Positions 1 through 8,360 of a stretch of DNA of 64,000 nt are shown here, one piece after another. Numbering within the stretch: position 1 is the stretch's first letter; the number at the start of each line of letters is the position of its first letter. This DNA comes from Gordonia sp. SL306 (lineage in GTDB: Bacteria; Actinomycetota; Actinomycetes; Mycobacteriales; Mycobacteriaceae): assembly GCF_026625785.1 (NCBI RefSeq), contig NZ_CP113063.1, positions 3,162,001 to 3,226,000 of the forward strand, given 5' to 3'. The position numbers were made by a program, and so were the translations under genes. The notes under the pieces are model-generated. The model saw only the letters and a list, made by a program, of their open reading frames with translations. It ran no database searches and was not told where the DNA came from.

Positions 1-790
1 TCGTCATACCGCGCCAGTATGCGCTGAGCCCCTCGAGGAAGTGATACCGCTTGATGTAGTCGTTGTCGTCGGTGGGCGGCGCGTAGGGCGGGTCGAGGTA
101 GACGAGATCGGGAGCCGTACCAAGGCCGGAGATGTCGAGATCGAAGATGTCGCCGGTGACGCTGCGGTTCGACTGCCCGTTGCTGAACACGGTGGAGTTG
201 TACTCGTCCACCGCGCGCAGCCGGAAGTGGTCGCGCAACGACATCCGTAGGTCACGGCGTCCGTCGGCATAGCGGGACGAGTCGGTGAAGGTGAACACCC
301 CGCGTGGCTGCTTGCGCGCGGCCGACAACACGAGCGCGGAGATGGCGAGGTCGCGCCGATATCCGCGCAGCCGGTCGATGTGCGACCACGCCGAGTCGAG
401 AAAGGCGCGGTCCTCGGCGGAGAAGTAGAGACCGTCGAAGGTGGTCTGGATGAAGTCCCGGTCGTCGGCGGGCGGTCCGCAGATCTCCTCGACGAGGTCG
501 GGTTCGAGGTGCACGCTCGAGTTGGCGACCGTCGCCCTGGTGATGATGTGCGGGAAGTTCAGGAAATCGTTGCTGATGACCTGGAAACCCTGTCGCTTGA
601 GGAGGTACGACACCACGCCCGACCCGGAGAAGGCATCGACCGCCGTCGTACCGCCGATCTCGGCGAAGGTCCGTTCGAGGTGGGGAAGGAGCCGGTATTT
701 GGAACCCATGTACCGCAACCGCGGAAACCGCTGGGCCATCGCGACGACATCCGTCGACACGACGGTCCGGGTGAACTCTGGGCGACTCAC
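1..790 (-). CDS. DNA adenine methylase, D12 class (partial, C-terminus off the left edge)
   Basis: About 263 residues are visible on the minus strand, starting at a GTG (790-788) that has a stop codon four codons upstream. The start region reads RLRYMGSKYRLLPHL, followed by motif I (AFSGSGVVSYLL) and, near the left edge, the catalytic motif IV as YLDPPYAPP. This order (FxGxG, then DPPY) is that of Dam/D12-class enzymes that methylate adenine N6 with S-adenosylmethionine. No restriction endonuclease is visible beside it, although the left flank is missing, so it may be solitary or half of a restriction-modification pair. The gene diverges from the HIT gene with about 80 bp between them. The start is uncertain because no ribosome binding site is obvious; further in-frame GTG and ATG codons lie within the first 20 codons. 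Confidence 0.85.
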   Translation of the reverse strand, partial: MSRPEFTRTVVSTDVVAMAQRFPRLRYMGSKYRLLPHLERTFAEIGGTTAVDAFSGSGVVSYLLKRQGFQVISNDFLNFPHIITRATVANSSVHLEPDLVEEICGPPADDRDFIQTTFDGLYFSAEDRAFLDSAWSHIDRLRGYRRDLAISALVLSAARKQPRGVFTFTDSSRYADGRRDLRMSLRDHFRLRAVDEYNSTVFSNGQSNRSVTGDIFDLDISGLGTAPDLVYLDPPYAPPTDDNDYIKRYHFLEGLSAYWRGMT

Positions 791-858
791 ACGAAAAGAA
801 TGTCATGGACCCCCGACAGCCACCGCGACAACACGTCGGGCCGTGACATGTGAGCACC

Positions 859-864
859 TACACT
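859..864 (+). promoter_or_regulatory. -10 box (TACACT) of the HIT gene
   Basis: TACACT ends 7 nt before the ATG at 872, so transcription would start on or next to the initiation codon. No -35 hexamer is convincing. Confidence 0.5.
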
Positions 865-871
865 GACTGCC

Positions 872-1300
872 ATGGCATCGGTCTTCAGCATGATCATCAA
901 CGGAGAACTGCCCGGACGGTTCGTGTGGCAGGACGGTCAGGCCGTCGCATTCCTCACCATCAACCCGGTGACCCCGGGGCACGTGCTGGTCGTGCCCCGC
1001 AAGGAGGTCGACCACTGGGAGCAGATGGACACCGCGTCCTACGCGCACCTCGCCGATGTCTCGCAGAAGATCGGTCGCGCGGTCAAGCAGGCATTCGGGG
1101 TGTCGCGGGTCGGCACGATGATCGCCGGGCTCGAAGTACCGCATGTGCACGTGCACGTCTTCCCGCTCGAGAGCATGGACGCCTTCGACCTCGGTAACGC
1201 GCAGAAGGATCCCGACCCGGCCGAACTCGACGCCGCCGCCGAGAAGATCCGCACGGCCCTGCGTGACACGGGCTACGGCGAGTACGTCGCCGACGCCTGA
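872..1300 (+). CDS. HIT family nucleotide-binding hydrolase
   Basis: A 142-residue protein, the usual length for a HIT (histidine triad) hydrolase of the Hint/Fhit superfamily. The triad is seen as VPHVHVHVFP around residues 90-99, and the N-terminal half has the family pattern LTINPVTPGHVLVVPR. Such enzymes cleave nucleoside phosphoramidates or dinucleoside polyphosphates in the cytosol through a nucleotidyl-histidine intermediate; the substrate cannot be told from sequence. It converges on the RecQ-like gene with 24 bp between the stops. The ATG is supported by a -10 box 7 nt upstream and the lack of an SD sequence. Confidence 0.95.
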   Translation: MASVFSMIINGELPGRFVWQDGQAVAFLTINPVTPGHVLVVPRKEVDHWEQMDTASYAHLADVSQKIGRAVKQAFGVSRVGTMIAGLEVPHVHVHVFPLESMDAFDLGNAQKDPDPAELDAAAEKIRTALRDTGYGEYVADA

Positions 1301-1324
1301 GTCCCGCGATGTTACGCCATCGGG

Positions 1325-3421
1325 CTACACCGTCCGGTGGATGAGCAGCGGGAGGACGGTGTCGGCGCCCGTCTCGCGCAGCGCCGCTGCGGCGAGGGTG
1401 ATCGGCCACCCCGACGACGTCTCGTCGACGACCAGTAACACGTTCTGGCCTGCGACGTCGGGCATCTCGCCGAGATGATCACGCCAGTACACGGCCTCGG
1501 TGGCTCCGGTCGCATCGCGTCCGGCGCCGTCTCCGGGCCTCACCGGGACGGTCAGGCGAGGGCGTCGCCCGACCTCGCAGAGGTGATCGGCGACCTTGTC
1601 GGCGAGCACGGTCCCGGTCAGCCGCAGGGACGCGATGACGTCCGGCCGGATACCGCCCTCGCGCACCCACGACGACAACGTCGCCACGGCGGCATCACCG
1701 AGATCTGCCAGCGCCTGCCCGTCACCGCGCCGTGCGGCGGCGAGCAGATCGGTCCATTCCGGGGCGTCGGCGTGCGCCAGAACGCGTCCCGGCTCGGCCG
1801 CAAGACCGGCGGGAATCCGGCCGCGGGTCCCGAATACGCCGCCCGGCCACATCTTTCGCGGTTCCAGAGCCAGCGCCGATCGGCGGAGCGACCCGGTGAT
1901 CGTGCGGACGAGTTCCGGTGACACCTCCGACGACAACGGCTCGGTGAGCTTGCCGCGACACACCGAGCAGCGACCACACGGTTCTGCGGCCGGATCGTCG
2001 AGCGACGACGTCAAAAGCTGCATGAGGCATTCGCGGCCCGCCACGTAGGCGCGCATGATGTCCGCCTCGCGGCGCCGGACGGCCAACACCCCGTCGTAGT
2101 GCTCCTGGTCGTAGGTCCAGGGCTTGCCGGTCGACTCCCAGCCGTCCGGGCCGCGTTCGGTCGCGCCGTCGACGGCGAGCTGCTTCAACATCAATTCGAC
2201 CCGGCCCCTGCGGAATCCGGTCGACGACTCCAGCTGTGGTACCGACATCGGGCCGTCGGCGCCGCCGAGTGTGTCGAGCAGAACCTGCATCCGATCCGGG
2301 TCCGGGATGGTCGCGGTGGCGAAATGATCCCAGATCGCGTCGTCGGCGCGCGAGGCCAGCAGCATCACCACCGCGTCGTCGAGCGCGCGGCCGGCACGAC
2401 CGACCTGCTGGTAATACGAGACCGGTGACGGCGGAGAACCGACGTGCACCACGAATCCGAGATCCGGTTTGTCGTAACCCATGCCCAGTGCCGACGTCGC
2501 CACCAGGGCCTTGACCTCGTTGCGCAGCAAGGCGTCCTCGAGCCGATGACGACTGTCGCCGTCCAGCTGCCCGGTGTAGGCGGCGATCGGATAGTCGGCG
2601 CCGTGTACTGAACGAATCGCATCCACCAGCCGATCGGCGTCCGCGACCGTGAGCACGTAGACGATGCCGGACCCGGGCAGACTCGGCAGGTATTGCGCCA
2701 CCCAGCCGTACCGGTCGATCGGTGACAGTCCGTCGATCACGTTGAGGTGAAGTGATTTCCGCGCCAACGAACCGCGCAGCACGAGGGTGTCGTCACCCAA
2801 CTGGGCCGCGACGTCCTCGGTCACCCGCGCATTCGCGGTCGCGGTGGTCGCGAGCACCGGCGTCTGCGGATTCAGCGTCTGCAACACGTCGGACACCCGG
2901 CGATAGTCGGGCCGGAAGTCGTGCCCCCAGTCCGAGATCGCATGTGCCTCGTCGATGACCAGCAGGCCCAGCTGACCGGCCAGGGCGTCCAGTACGCGGC
3001 GCCCGAAACCGGGATTGGCCAGCCGCTCCGGCGAGACGAGCAGGACGTCGAGCTCGCCCGACCGGAGCTCACCCTCGATCGCCGACCACGCGTCGAAGTT
3101 CGACGAGTTCAACGTCGCCGCCCGCAGCCCGGCTCGCTCGGCCGCGCTGACCTGATCGCGCATCAACGACAGCAGCGGCGACACGATCAGGGTCGGCCCG
3201 CCGCCGCCTTCTCGGCGGATCGCCGTCGCCGACCAGTAGACCGCCGACTTCCCCCATCCGGTTGCCTGCACCACCAGCACTCGCGCAGCCGGTGCCATCA
3301 GCGCCGACACCGCGGTCAGCTGATCCGCACGCAGGTGCGCGCCCGGACCTGCCAGGCTTTCGATCACCCTGTCGGCGGCTCGCTGCTGGTCGGGTGACAA
3401 GGTCGCGGTCTCGGAGGACAT
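1325..3421 (-). CDS. RecQ-like ATP-dependent DNA helicase with PRTase-like C-terminal region
   Basis: A 698-residue superfamily 2 helicase. Visible motifs: Walker A ATGWGKSAVYW (residues 53-63), DEAH box VIDEAHAISDWGHDF, motif III VLATTATAN, and motifs V-VI GMGYDKPDLGFVVH...QVGRAGRA. A Cys cluster (ECLMQ...CGRCSVCRG, about residues 460-485) is the RecQ zinc-binding site. The last ~100 residues are not RecQ-like: they contain QNVLLVVDETSSGWPITLAA, which resembles the PRPP loop of phosphoribosyltransferases (usually VDDxxxTG) with Glu for the second acidic residue and Ser for Thr. It probably unwinds DNA in repair or recombination; the role of the tail is unknown. The ATG is supported by a TAGGTT box 6 nt upstream. 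Confidence 0.92.
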   Translation of the reverse strand: MSSETATLSPDQQRAADRVIESLAGPGAHLRADQLTAVSALMAPAARVLVVQATGWGKSAVYWSATAIRREGGGGPTLIVSPLLSLMRDQVSAAERAGLRAATLNSSNFDAWSAIEGELRSGELDVLLVSPERLANPGFGRRVLDALAGQLGLLVIDEAHAISDWGHDFRPDYRRVSDVLQTLNPQTPVLATTATANARVTEDVAAQLGDDTLVLRGSLARKSLHLNVIDGLSPIDRYGWVAQYLPSLPGSGIVYVLTVADADRLVDAIRSVHGADYPIAAYTGQLDGDSRHRLEDALLRNEVKALVATSALGMGYDKPDLGFVVHVGSPPSPVSYYQQVGRAGRALDDAVVMLLASRADDAIWDHFATATIPDPDRMQVLLDTLGGADGPMSVPQLESSTGFRRGRVELMLKQLAVDGATERGPDGWESTGKPWTYDQEHYDGVLAVRRREADIMRAYVAGRECLMQLLTSSLDDPAAEPCGRCSVCRGKLTEPLSSEVSPELVRTITGSLRRSALALEPRKMWPGGVFGTRGRIPAGLAAEPGRVLAHADAPEWTDLLAAARRGDGQALADLGDAAVATLSSWVREGGIRPDVIASLRLTGTVLADKVADHLCEVGRRPRLTVPVRPGDGAGRDATGATEAVYWRDHLGEMPDVAGQNVLLVVDETSSGWPITLAAAALRETGADTVLPLLIHRTV

Positions 3422-3427
3422 GACGCC

Positions 3428-3433
3428 AACCTA
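3428..3433 (-). promoter_or_regulatory. -10 box (TAGGTT) of the RecQ-like gene
   Basis: Read on the minus strand, TAGGTT is followed after 6 nt by the ATG at 3421, giving a leaderless arrangement. Confidence 0.45.
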
Positions 3434-3544
3434 TCGGGCGGCGGTGACAGGGGCACACCGTTGTCCACGGGGCACGAAACCGCTCACAGGAACCTGACAG
3501 CGTCGACGCAGAGTGGGTGAAGTTTGACACCCGATTCTTGGACC

Positions 3545-4828
3545 ATGACAACAGACGCCCTCCCGATGGCCGCCTCGCCGTCGACGATCGTCGCCGACAG
3601 TTCGACGCCGGCGCCCGTCCTCGACATCGTCGTGCCGGTCTACAACGAACAGGCCGACATCGCCGGATCGGTCCGACGCCTGCGCGATCATCTGCGCACC
3701 CACGTGCCGTACCCATCGCGCATCACCGTCGCCGACAACGCCAGCACCGACGCCACGCTCGCGATCGCCGCGCAGCTCGCAGGCGAGATCGACGGACTCC
3801 GCGTGGTCCATCTGGACGAGAAAGGCCGCGGCCGTGCCCTCAACGCGGTGTGGCGGGCCAGTGACGCCGAGATCGTCGCCTACTGCGACGTCGACCTGTC
3901 CACCGATCTCAACGCACTGATGCCGCTGATCGCACCGCTCATCTCCGGGCACTCCGACATCGCCATCGGGACGCGTCTGTCGCGCTCGTCGCGGGTCGTC
4001 CGGGGTCCCAAGCGCGAGTTCATCTCGCGTTCCTACAACCTGATCCTGCGGACCACGATGCGTGCGAAGTTCTCCGACGCGCAGTGCGGGTTCAAGGCGA
4101 TGCGCACCGACATCGCCCGGCAGGTGCTCCCGTACGTCGAGGACACCGGCTGGTTCTTCGACACCGAGCTCCTGGTGCTCGCCGAGCGGATCGGGCTGCG
4201 GATCGCCGAGGTCCCGGTCGACTGGGTCGACGATCCGAACAGCACGGTCGACATCGTGTCGACCGCCGTCGCGGACCTGAAGGGGTGCGCCCGCGTCGGG
4301 TACGCGCTCACCACCGGACGGTTGCCGATCGCCGAGCTGCGCGACACGATCGGACGGGACCGGGCTCCCGGTCCGCAGCTCGAGGGTGTGCCGTTCGGCC
4401 TGGTCGGCCAGCTGGCCCGGTTCTGTGTCATCGGCGTTGCGTCGACCATTGCCTACGCGGTGCTCTACCTGTTGCTGCACTCGTTCCTGGGTGCGCAGGT
4501 GTCCAACTTCGTCGCGCTGGCGATCACCGCGGTGCTCAACACCGCGGCGAACCGTCGCTTCAGCTTCGGCATCCAGGGTCGCGAGGGCGCCGTCCGGCAC
4601 CAGTTGTTCGGACTCGGGGTCTTCGTGTTCGGCTGGCTGGTCACGTCGGGAGCCCTGGTCGCGCTCCACGCCTTCGCCCCCGATTCCACCAAGCATCTGG
4701 AACTGGTGGTGCTCGTGGTCGCCAACCTGGTCGCGACGATGACCCGCTTCGTCGGGCTACGGTGGGTCTTCCGCGGACACCTGGCCGCAGCGAACCCCAC
4801 ACCGATCGCCGAAGGGGCAGCCGAATGA
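3545..4828 (+). CDS. Bifunctional GT2 polyprenyl-phosphate glycosyltransferase fused to GtrA domain
   Basis: A 427-residue protein. Residues ~20-260 form a GT-A glycosyltransferase family 2 domain of the dolichol-phosphate-mannose-synthase type, with LDIVVPVYNEQADI at its start, the nucleotide/metal motif AYCDVDLSTDL and AQCGFKAM further on. From about residue 290 four hydrophobic segments form a GtrA domain (LARFCVIGVASTIAYAVLY and NRRFSFG). The first half should make a polyprenyl-phosphate sugar in the cytosol, and GtrA is thought to help flip it across the membrane. An in-frame TTG at 3524 could add seven residues, but ATG 3545 is preferred. The stop overlaps the next start as ATGA, so the two genes are coupled. 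The sugar is unknown. Confidence 0.9.
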   Translation: MTTDALPMAASPSTIVADSSTPAPVLDIVVPVYNEQADIAGSVRRLRDHLRTHVPYPSRITVADNASTDATLAIAAQLAGEIDGLRVVHLDEKGRGRALNAVWRASDAEIVAYCDVDLSTDLNALMPLIAPLISGHSDIAIGTRLSRSSRVVRGPKREFISRSYNLILRTTMRAKFSDAQCGFKAMRTDIARQVLPYVEDTGWFFDTELLVLAERIGLRIAEVPVDWVDDPNSTVDIVSTAVADLKGCARVGYALTTGRLPIAELRDTIGRDRAPGPQLEGVPFGLVGQLARFCVIGVASTIAYAVLYLLLHSFLGAQVSNFVALAITAVLNTAANRRFSFGIQGREGAVRHQLFGLGVFVFGWLVTSGALVALHAFAPDSTKHLELVVLVVANLVATMTRFVGLRWVFRGHLAAANPTPIAEGAAE

Positions 4829-6894
4829 GCACCGTCGTCGACAGTCCCGCATCCGCCCCCGTTCCGCCCGACGCTCCCGCGTCCGGGCGGAACGCCCATG
4901 TGTGGCAACGTGTCTCGCTTGCGCTCCTACTGGTCGGCACCGGTGTGCTCTACATCGTGAACCTGTCGGCCAACGGTTGGGCCAACTCGTTCTACTCGGC
5001 TGCCATCCAGGCCGGATCCGAGTCATGGAAGGCCTGGTTCTTCGGGTCGTCGGACATGGCCAATTCCATCACCGTCGACAAACCTCCGGCCGCACTGTGG
5101 ATTCCGGGGATCTCGGTGCGGATCTTCGGACTCAACTCGTGGTCGATCCTGATCCCCGAGGCCCTGATGGGGGTCGCGTCGGTCGCGCTGCTCTACGTCA
5201 TCACCAAGAAGTACTTCGGGCACTGGGCGGGCATCCTGGCCGGTGCGGCTCTCGCGGTCACGCCTGTCGCGGCACTCATGTTCCGGTTCGACAACCCGGA
5301 AGCGCTGCTGATCCTGCTGATGGTCGCGGCCGTGTGGGCCACGCTCAAGGCAGTCGAGGACGGTCGTCTCCGGTGGATGATCCTGACCGGGGTGTTCGTC
5401 GGATTCGGATTCCTCACCAAGCAGTTGCAGGTGATGCTGATCGTGCCGCCATTGGCGATCACGTATCTCGCGTTCGGGCAGCACTCCTGGGTGAAGCGTC
5501 TCGGTCATCTCTTCGCGGCGCTGGGTGCATTGATCGCCAGTGCCGGGTGGTGGATTCTCACCGTCGAACTATGGCCGGCGTCGTCGCGGCCGTGGATCGG
5601 TGGTTCGCAGAACAACTCGATTCTCGAACTCACCCTCGGCTACAACGGTTTCGGGCGCCTCAACGGCAATGAGACCGGCAGCGTCGTCCCCGGTGGTGGC
5701 CGCGCGGGTGGCGGTCCCGGCGGCGGCAGCATGTGGGGCGAGACGGGCTGGCTCCGGATGTTCCAGCCGGCCCAGGGTGGACAGATCGCCTGGCTGATCC
5801 CTACCGGGCTGGTGCTGGCCATCGCCGCCCTGGTCATCATCGGCAAGGCCCGCCGCACCGATCTGCGGCGCGCATATCTCGCGGTGTGGGGACTGTGGCT
5901 GCTGGTCACCATGGCGGTGTTCAGCTTCATGGCGGGGATCTTCCACAGCTACTACACCGCTGCCCTGGCACCGGCTGTCGCCGCGGTGGTCGCCGGTGGC
6001 GCGGCGGTCTGCTGGTCGGCCCGTGACCGGCTCTGGGTGCGCATTGTGCTCGCCGCCGCGGTCTGGATCGCGGCGATCTGGGGCTTCGCGCTTCTGAATC
6101 GGTCGCCCGACTTCGTGCCGTGGCTGCGCTGGATGGTGCTGATCGTCGGCGTCGTCGGGGGTGCTGCCATGCTCGTCGCGCACCGTGCCTACCTGTCGGC
6201 GCTGGCACTGGCCACCGCCCTCGCCGCGGCACTCGCCGGTCCCGTCGCTTACACGATCGACACCGTGTCGACGGCGAAAGAGGGATCGATCATCTCGGCC
6301 GGCCCGCGCGTCAGCGGTGAGTTCGGTCCTGGTGGTGGACCAGGCGGTCATCATCGGTGGGGTGCGATGCGGGCCGGCGCAGGCGGGGCGCCGGGCATGA
6401 TGCCCGGTGGCGCAGCCAACGGACCCGGTGGGATGCCGGCAGGCGGCGGAATGGGTATGCCGGGCGGCCTGGCCGGCCCCGGTGGCATGCCCGCCGAGGG
6501 CGGACCCGGAGGGATGGGCGGCCCCGGTGGCCTGCTGAACGGATCGAAGCCGAGCGAGGAACTCGTCGCGATGCTGCGGACCGACGCCGACCAGTTCACC
6601 TGGGTGGCCGCGGCGGTCGGCTCGAATGAGGCGTCGGGCTATCAGCTCGAGTCCGGTCACTCGGTGATGCCGATCGGCGGGTTCAACGGCACGGACCCGT
6701 CGCCGACCCTGGACCAGTTCCAGAAGCTGTTGGCAGAGAAGAAGATCCACTACTTCATCGGGGGTGGGCGCGGTTTCGGCAGCTCGGACACGACGCAACC
6801 GTCCGCCCAGATCGCCGCGTGGGTGCAGGAGAACTACACCGCGACGACGGTCGACGGCACCACGGTCTACGACCTGACCGCGACGACCGACTGA
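4825..6894 (+). CDS. GT-C family membrane glycosyltransferase (ArnT/PMT-like, GT39/GT83)
   Basis: A 689-residue polytopic membrane protein beginning MSTVVDSPAS; the start overlaps the previous stop. The first extracytoplasmic loop has SITVDKPPAALWIPG, the ArnT/PMT-like pattern containing the catalytic Asp, followed by about a dozen hydrophobic helices. A Gly-rich loop lies near residues 289-303, and a longer Gly/Met/Pro-rich segment of about 75 residues (roughly 500-574) lies before the C-terminal extracytoplasmic domain. The family transfers a sugar from a polyprenyl-phosphate carrier to an acceptor on the outer face of the membrane, so it probably uses the product of the upstream GT2-GtrA protein. 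The acceptor (wall glycan, lipid or protein) cannot be inferred. Confidence 0.88.
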   Translation: MSTVVDSPASAPVPPDAPASGRNAHVWQRVSLALLLVGTGVLYIVNLSANGWANSFYSAAIQAGSESWKAWFFGSSDMANSITVDKPPAALWIPGISVRIFGLNSWSILIPEALMGVASVALLYVITKKYFGHWAGILAGAALAVTPVAALMFRFDNPEALLILLMVAAVWATLKAVEDGRLRWMILTGVFVGFGFLTKQLQVMLIVPPLAITYLAFGQHSWVKRLGHLFAALGALIASAGWWILTVELWPASSRPWIGGSQNNSILELTLGYNGFGRLNGNETGSVVPGGGRAGGGPGGGSMWGETGWLRMFQPAQGGQIAWLIPTGLVLAIAALVIIGKARRTDLRRAYLAVWGLWLLVTMAVFSFMAGIFHSYYTAALAPAVAAVVAGGAAVCWSARDRLWVRIVLAAAVWIAAIWGFALLNRSPDFVPWLRWMVLIVGVVGGAAMLVAHRAYLSALALATALAAALAGPVAYTIDTVSTAKEGSIISAGPRVSGEFGPGGGPGGHHRWGAMRAGAGGAPGMMPGGAANGPGGMPAGGGMGMPGGLAGPGGMPAEGGPGGMGGPGGLLNGSKPSEELVAMLRTDADQFTWVAAAVGSNEASGYQLESGHSVMPIGGFNGTDPSPTLDQFQKLLAEKKIHYFIGGGRGFGSSDTTQPSAQIAAWVQENYTATTVDGTTVYDLTATTD

Positions 6895-6916
6895 TCCAGT
6901 CCGGACGGCACCGCCG

Positions 6917-6982
6917 AGAGACCTCACTCGTCGTCGGAGACCTCTGCCCCGCAGTAGGTCTCCGACGGAGGGTGAGGTTTCT
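6917..6982. terminator. Imperfect 26-bp inverted repeat after the GT-C gene
   Basis: Arms 6917-6942 and 6957-6982 pair at about 21 of 26 positions around a 14-nt loop; the inner ten base pairs (GTCGGAGACC with GGTCTCCGAC) are perfect. There is no T tract, which is common for actinobacterial terminators. It probably ends the glycosyltransferase operon before ltrA. Confidence 0.6.
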
Positions 6983-7027
6983 GCGTTCACGTGGCGCGCA
7001 GGTCGCCCGGGCGACCTCAAGTGTCGT

Positions 7028-7033
7028 TAGAGT
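7028..7033 (+). promoter_or_regulatory. -10 box (TAGAGT) of the LtrA gene
   Basis: TAGAGT ends 7 nt before the GTG at 7041; this decides the start in a frame that stays open far upstream. Confidence 0.5.
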
Positions 7034-7040
7034 TCCGATC

Positions 7041-8294
7041 GTGAGCTTCACGATCGGACACCCCATACGGCGGATGACCGGACGCGACCCCCATGAGGAG
7101 GGCCGCGCCGCCACCAGTCTCGAGCTGTTCTACGACCTTGTCTTCGTGGTCGCCTTCTCCACTGCGGGGACGCAGGTCGCCCATCAGCTCGCCGAGGGGC
7201 ACTATCAGGTCGCCATCTTCGGCTACCTGCTGTGCACGTTCGCCGCGATCTGGGCGTGGATCAACTTCGCCTGGTTCGCTTCGGCATTCGACACCGACGA
7301 CTGGTTCTTCCGGGTGGTGACCCTGGTCCAGATGATCGGCGTCGCGATCATCGCGCTCGGTATCCCGCCGATCTTCGAGTCGCTGGGCCATCACGAGCAC
7401 GTCGACAACCGGGTGCTGGTCATCGGATACATCGTGATGCGCGTCGGGATGGTCGCGCAGTGGCTGCGTGTCGCCGTGCAGAGCGAACAGCATCGGCGTT
7501 GCGCGCTGATCTACGCCGGGATGACCCTCATCGCGCAGATCGGTTGGGTCGGCGTGCTGATCGCCGACATGAGGCCGCTGGCAACCATGTTCGCGATGAT
7601 CGGCTGCATCCTGGTCGAACTCCTCGGGCCCTATCTCGGTGAGCGCAACGGCGGCGGAACACCCTGGCATCCCCATCACATCGCCGAGCGCTACTCGTTG
7701 CTGACGATCATCACCCTCGGCGAGGGTGTGGTCGGCACGGTTGCCGTTCTGGGGGCGCTCATCGAGGTCGAGGGTTGGTCCGTGGAGACGGCAGTTCTCG
7801 GCTTGGCCGCCATGGGCGTCACCTTCGCGATGTGGTGGATGTACTTCATCGTCCCGGTCGGGGACGCACTCCACGCCCATCGGGAGAAGAGCTTCGTGTG
7901 GGGATACGGGCACATCCTGATCTTCATGGCGGCCGCGGCAGTCGGTGCCGGTCTGCACGTCGCGGCGCTCTACATCGAGCACGAGACCCACATCGGCCCC
8001 GGTGCGGTCGTCGCCACGCTCGCGGTGCCGTTGGGCATCTACTGTCTCGGTCTGCTCGCCGTGTACGACTACCTGCTGCCGTTCGATCCGCTGAGCGTGA
8101 TCCTCGCCCTGGGCGCAGTCGCCTTTCTCGTCGGCGGCGTCTGCCTCGCCGCTGCCGGTGTGTCGGTGGTGATCGCCGTGGTCGTGACGACCCTGGCGCC
8201 GGTGATGATCGTCGTCGTCGACGAGGTCATGGGTGTGCCGAGACGTGCCGAGGTGTTGGCGTCGATGGGGGTCGAGGTCAACGACCACGCGTGA
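7041..8294 (+). CDS. ltrA: Low-temperature-requirement A (LtrA) family membrane protein
   Basis: A 417-residue integral membrane protein of the LtrA family. The diagnostic N-terminal pattern is seen: GRDPHEEGRAATSLELFYDL then VFVVAFS, followed by roughly 11-12 hydrophobic segments and WHPHHIAERYSLLTIITLGE in the middle, typical of the family. The family was named after a Listeria locus needed for growth in the cold; its biochemical function is not established. The frame stays open upstream of 7041, but GTG 7041 fits the family N-terminus and sits 7 nt after a -10 box. It is followed by purD with 66 bp between, probably a separate transcript. Confidence 0.9.
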   Translation: MSFTIGHPIRRMTGRDPHEEGRAATSLELFYDLVFVVAFSTAGTQVAHQLAEGHYQVAIFGYLLCTFAAIWAWINFAWFASAFDTDDWFFRVVTLVQMIGVAIIALGIPPIFESLGHHEHVDNRVLVIGYIVMRVGMVAQWLRVAVQSEQHRRCALIYAGMTLIAQIGWVGVLIADMRPLATMFAMIGCILVELLGPYLGERNGGGTPWHPHHIAERYSLLTIITLGEGVVGTVAVLGALIEVEGWSVETAVLGLAAMGVTFAMWWMYFIVPVGDALHAHREKSFVWGYGHILIFMAAAAVGAGLHVAALYIEHETHIGPGAVVATLAVPLGIYCLGLLAVYDYLLPFDPLSVILALGAVAFLVGGVCLAAAGVSVVIAVVVTTLAPVMIVVVDEVMGVPRRAEVLASMGVEVNDHA

Positions 8295-8347
8295 TCGGCT
8301 GGTGCACGATTCACCGCGCCCCGCCGCCCGCCGACACGCGCGCCCAC

Positions 8348-8353
8348 TAGAGT
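8348..8353 (+). promoter_or_regulatory. -10 box (TAGAGT) of purD
   Basis: TAGAGT ends 7 nt before the purD GTG at 8361, indicating a transcript with no 5' leader. Confidence 0.5.
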
Positions 8354-8360
8354 CGACACC

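Noticed and set aside
3524-3529. TTGACA as a -35 promoter element for the GT2-GtrA gene
   Set aside because: A -10 box at the standard distance would lie inside the coding sequence; the hexamer is more likely chance.
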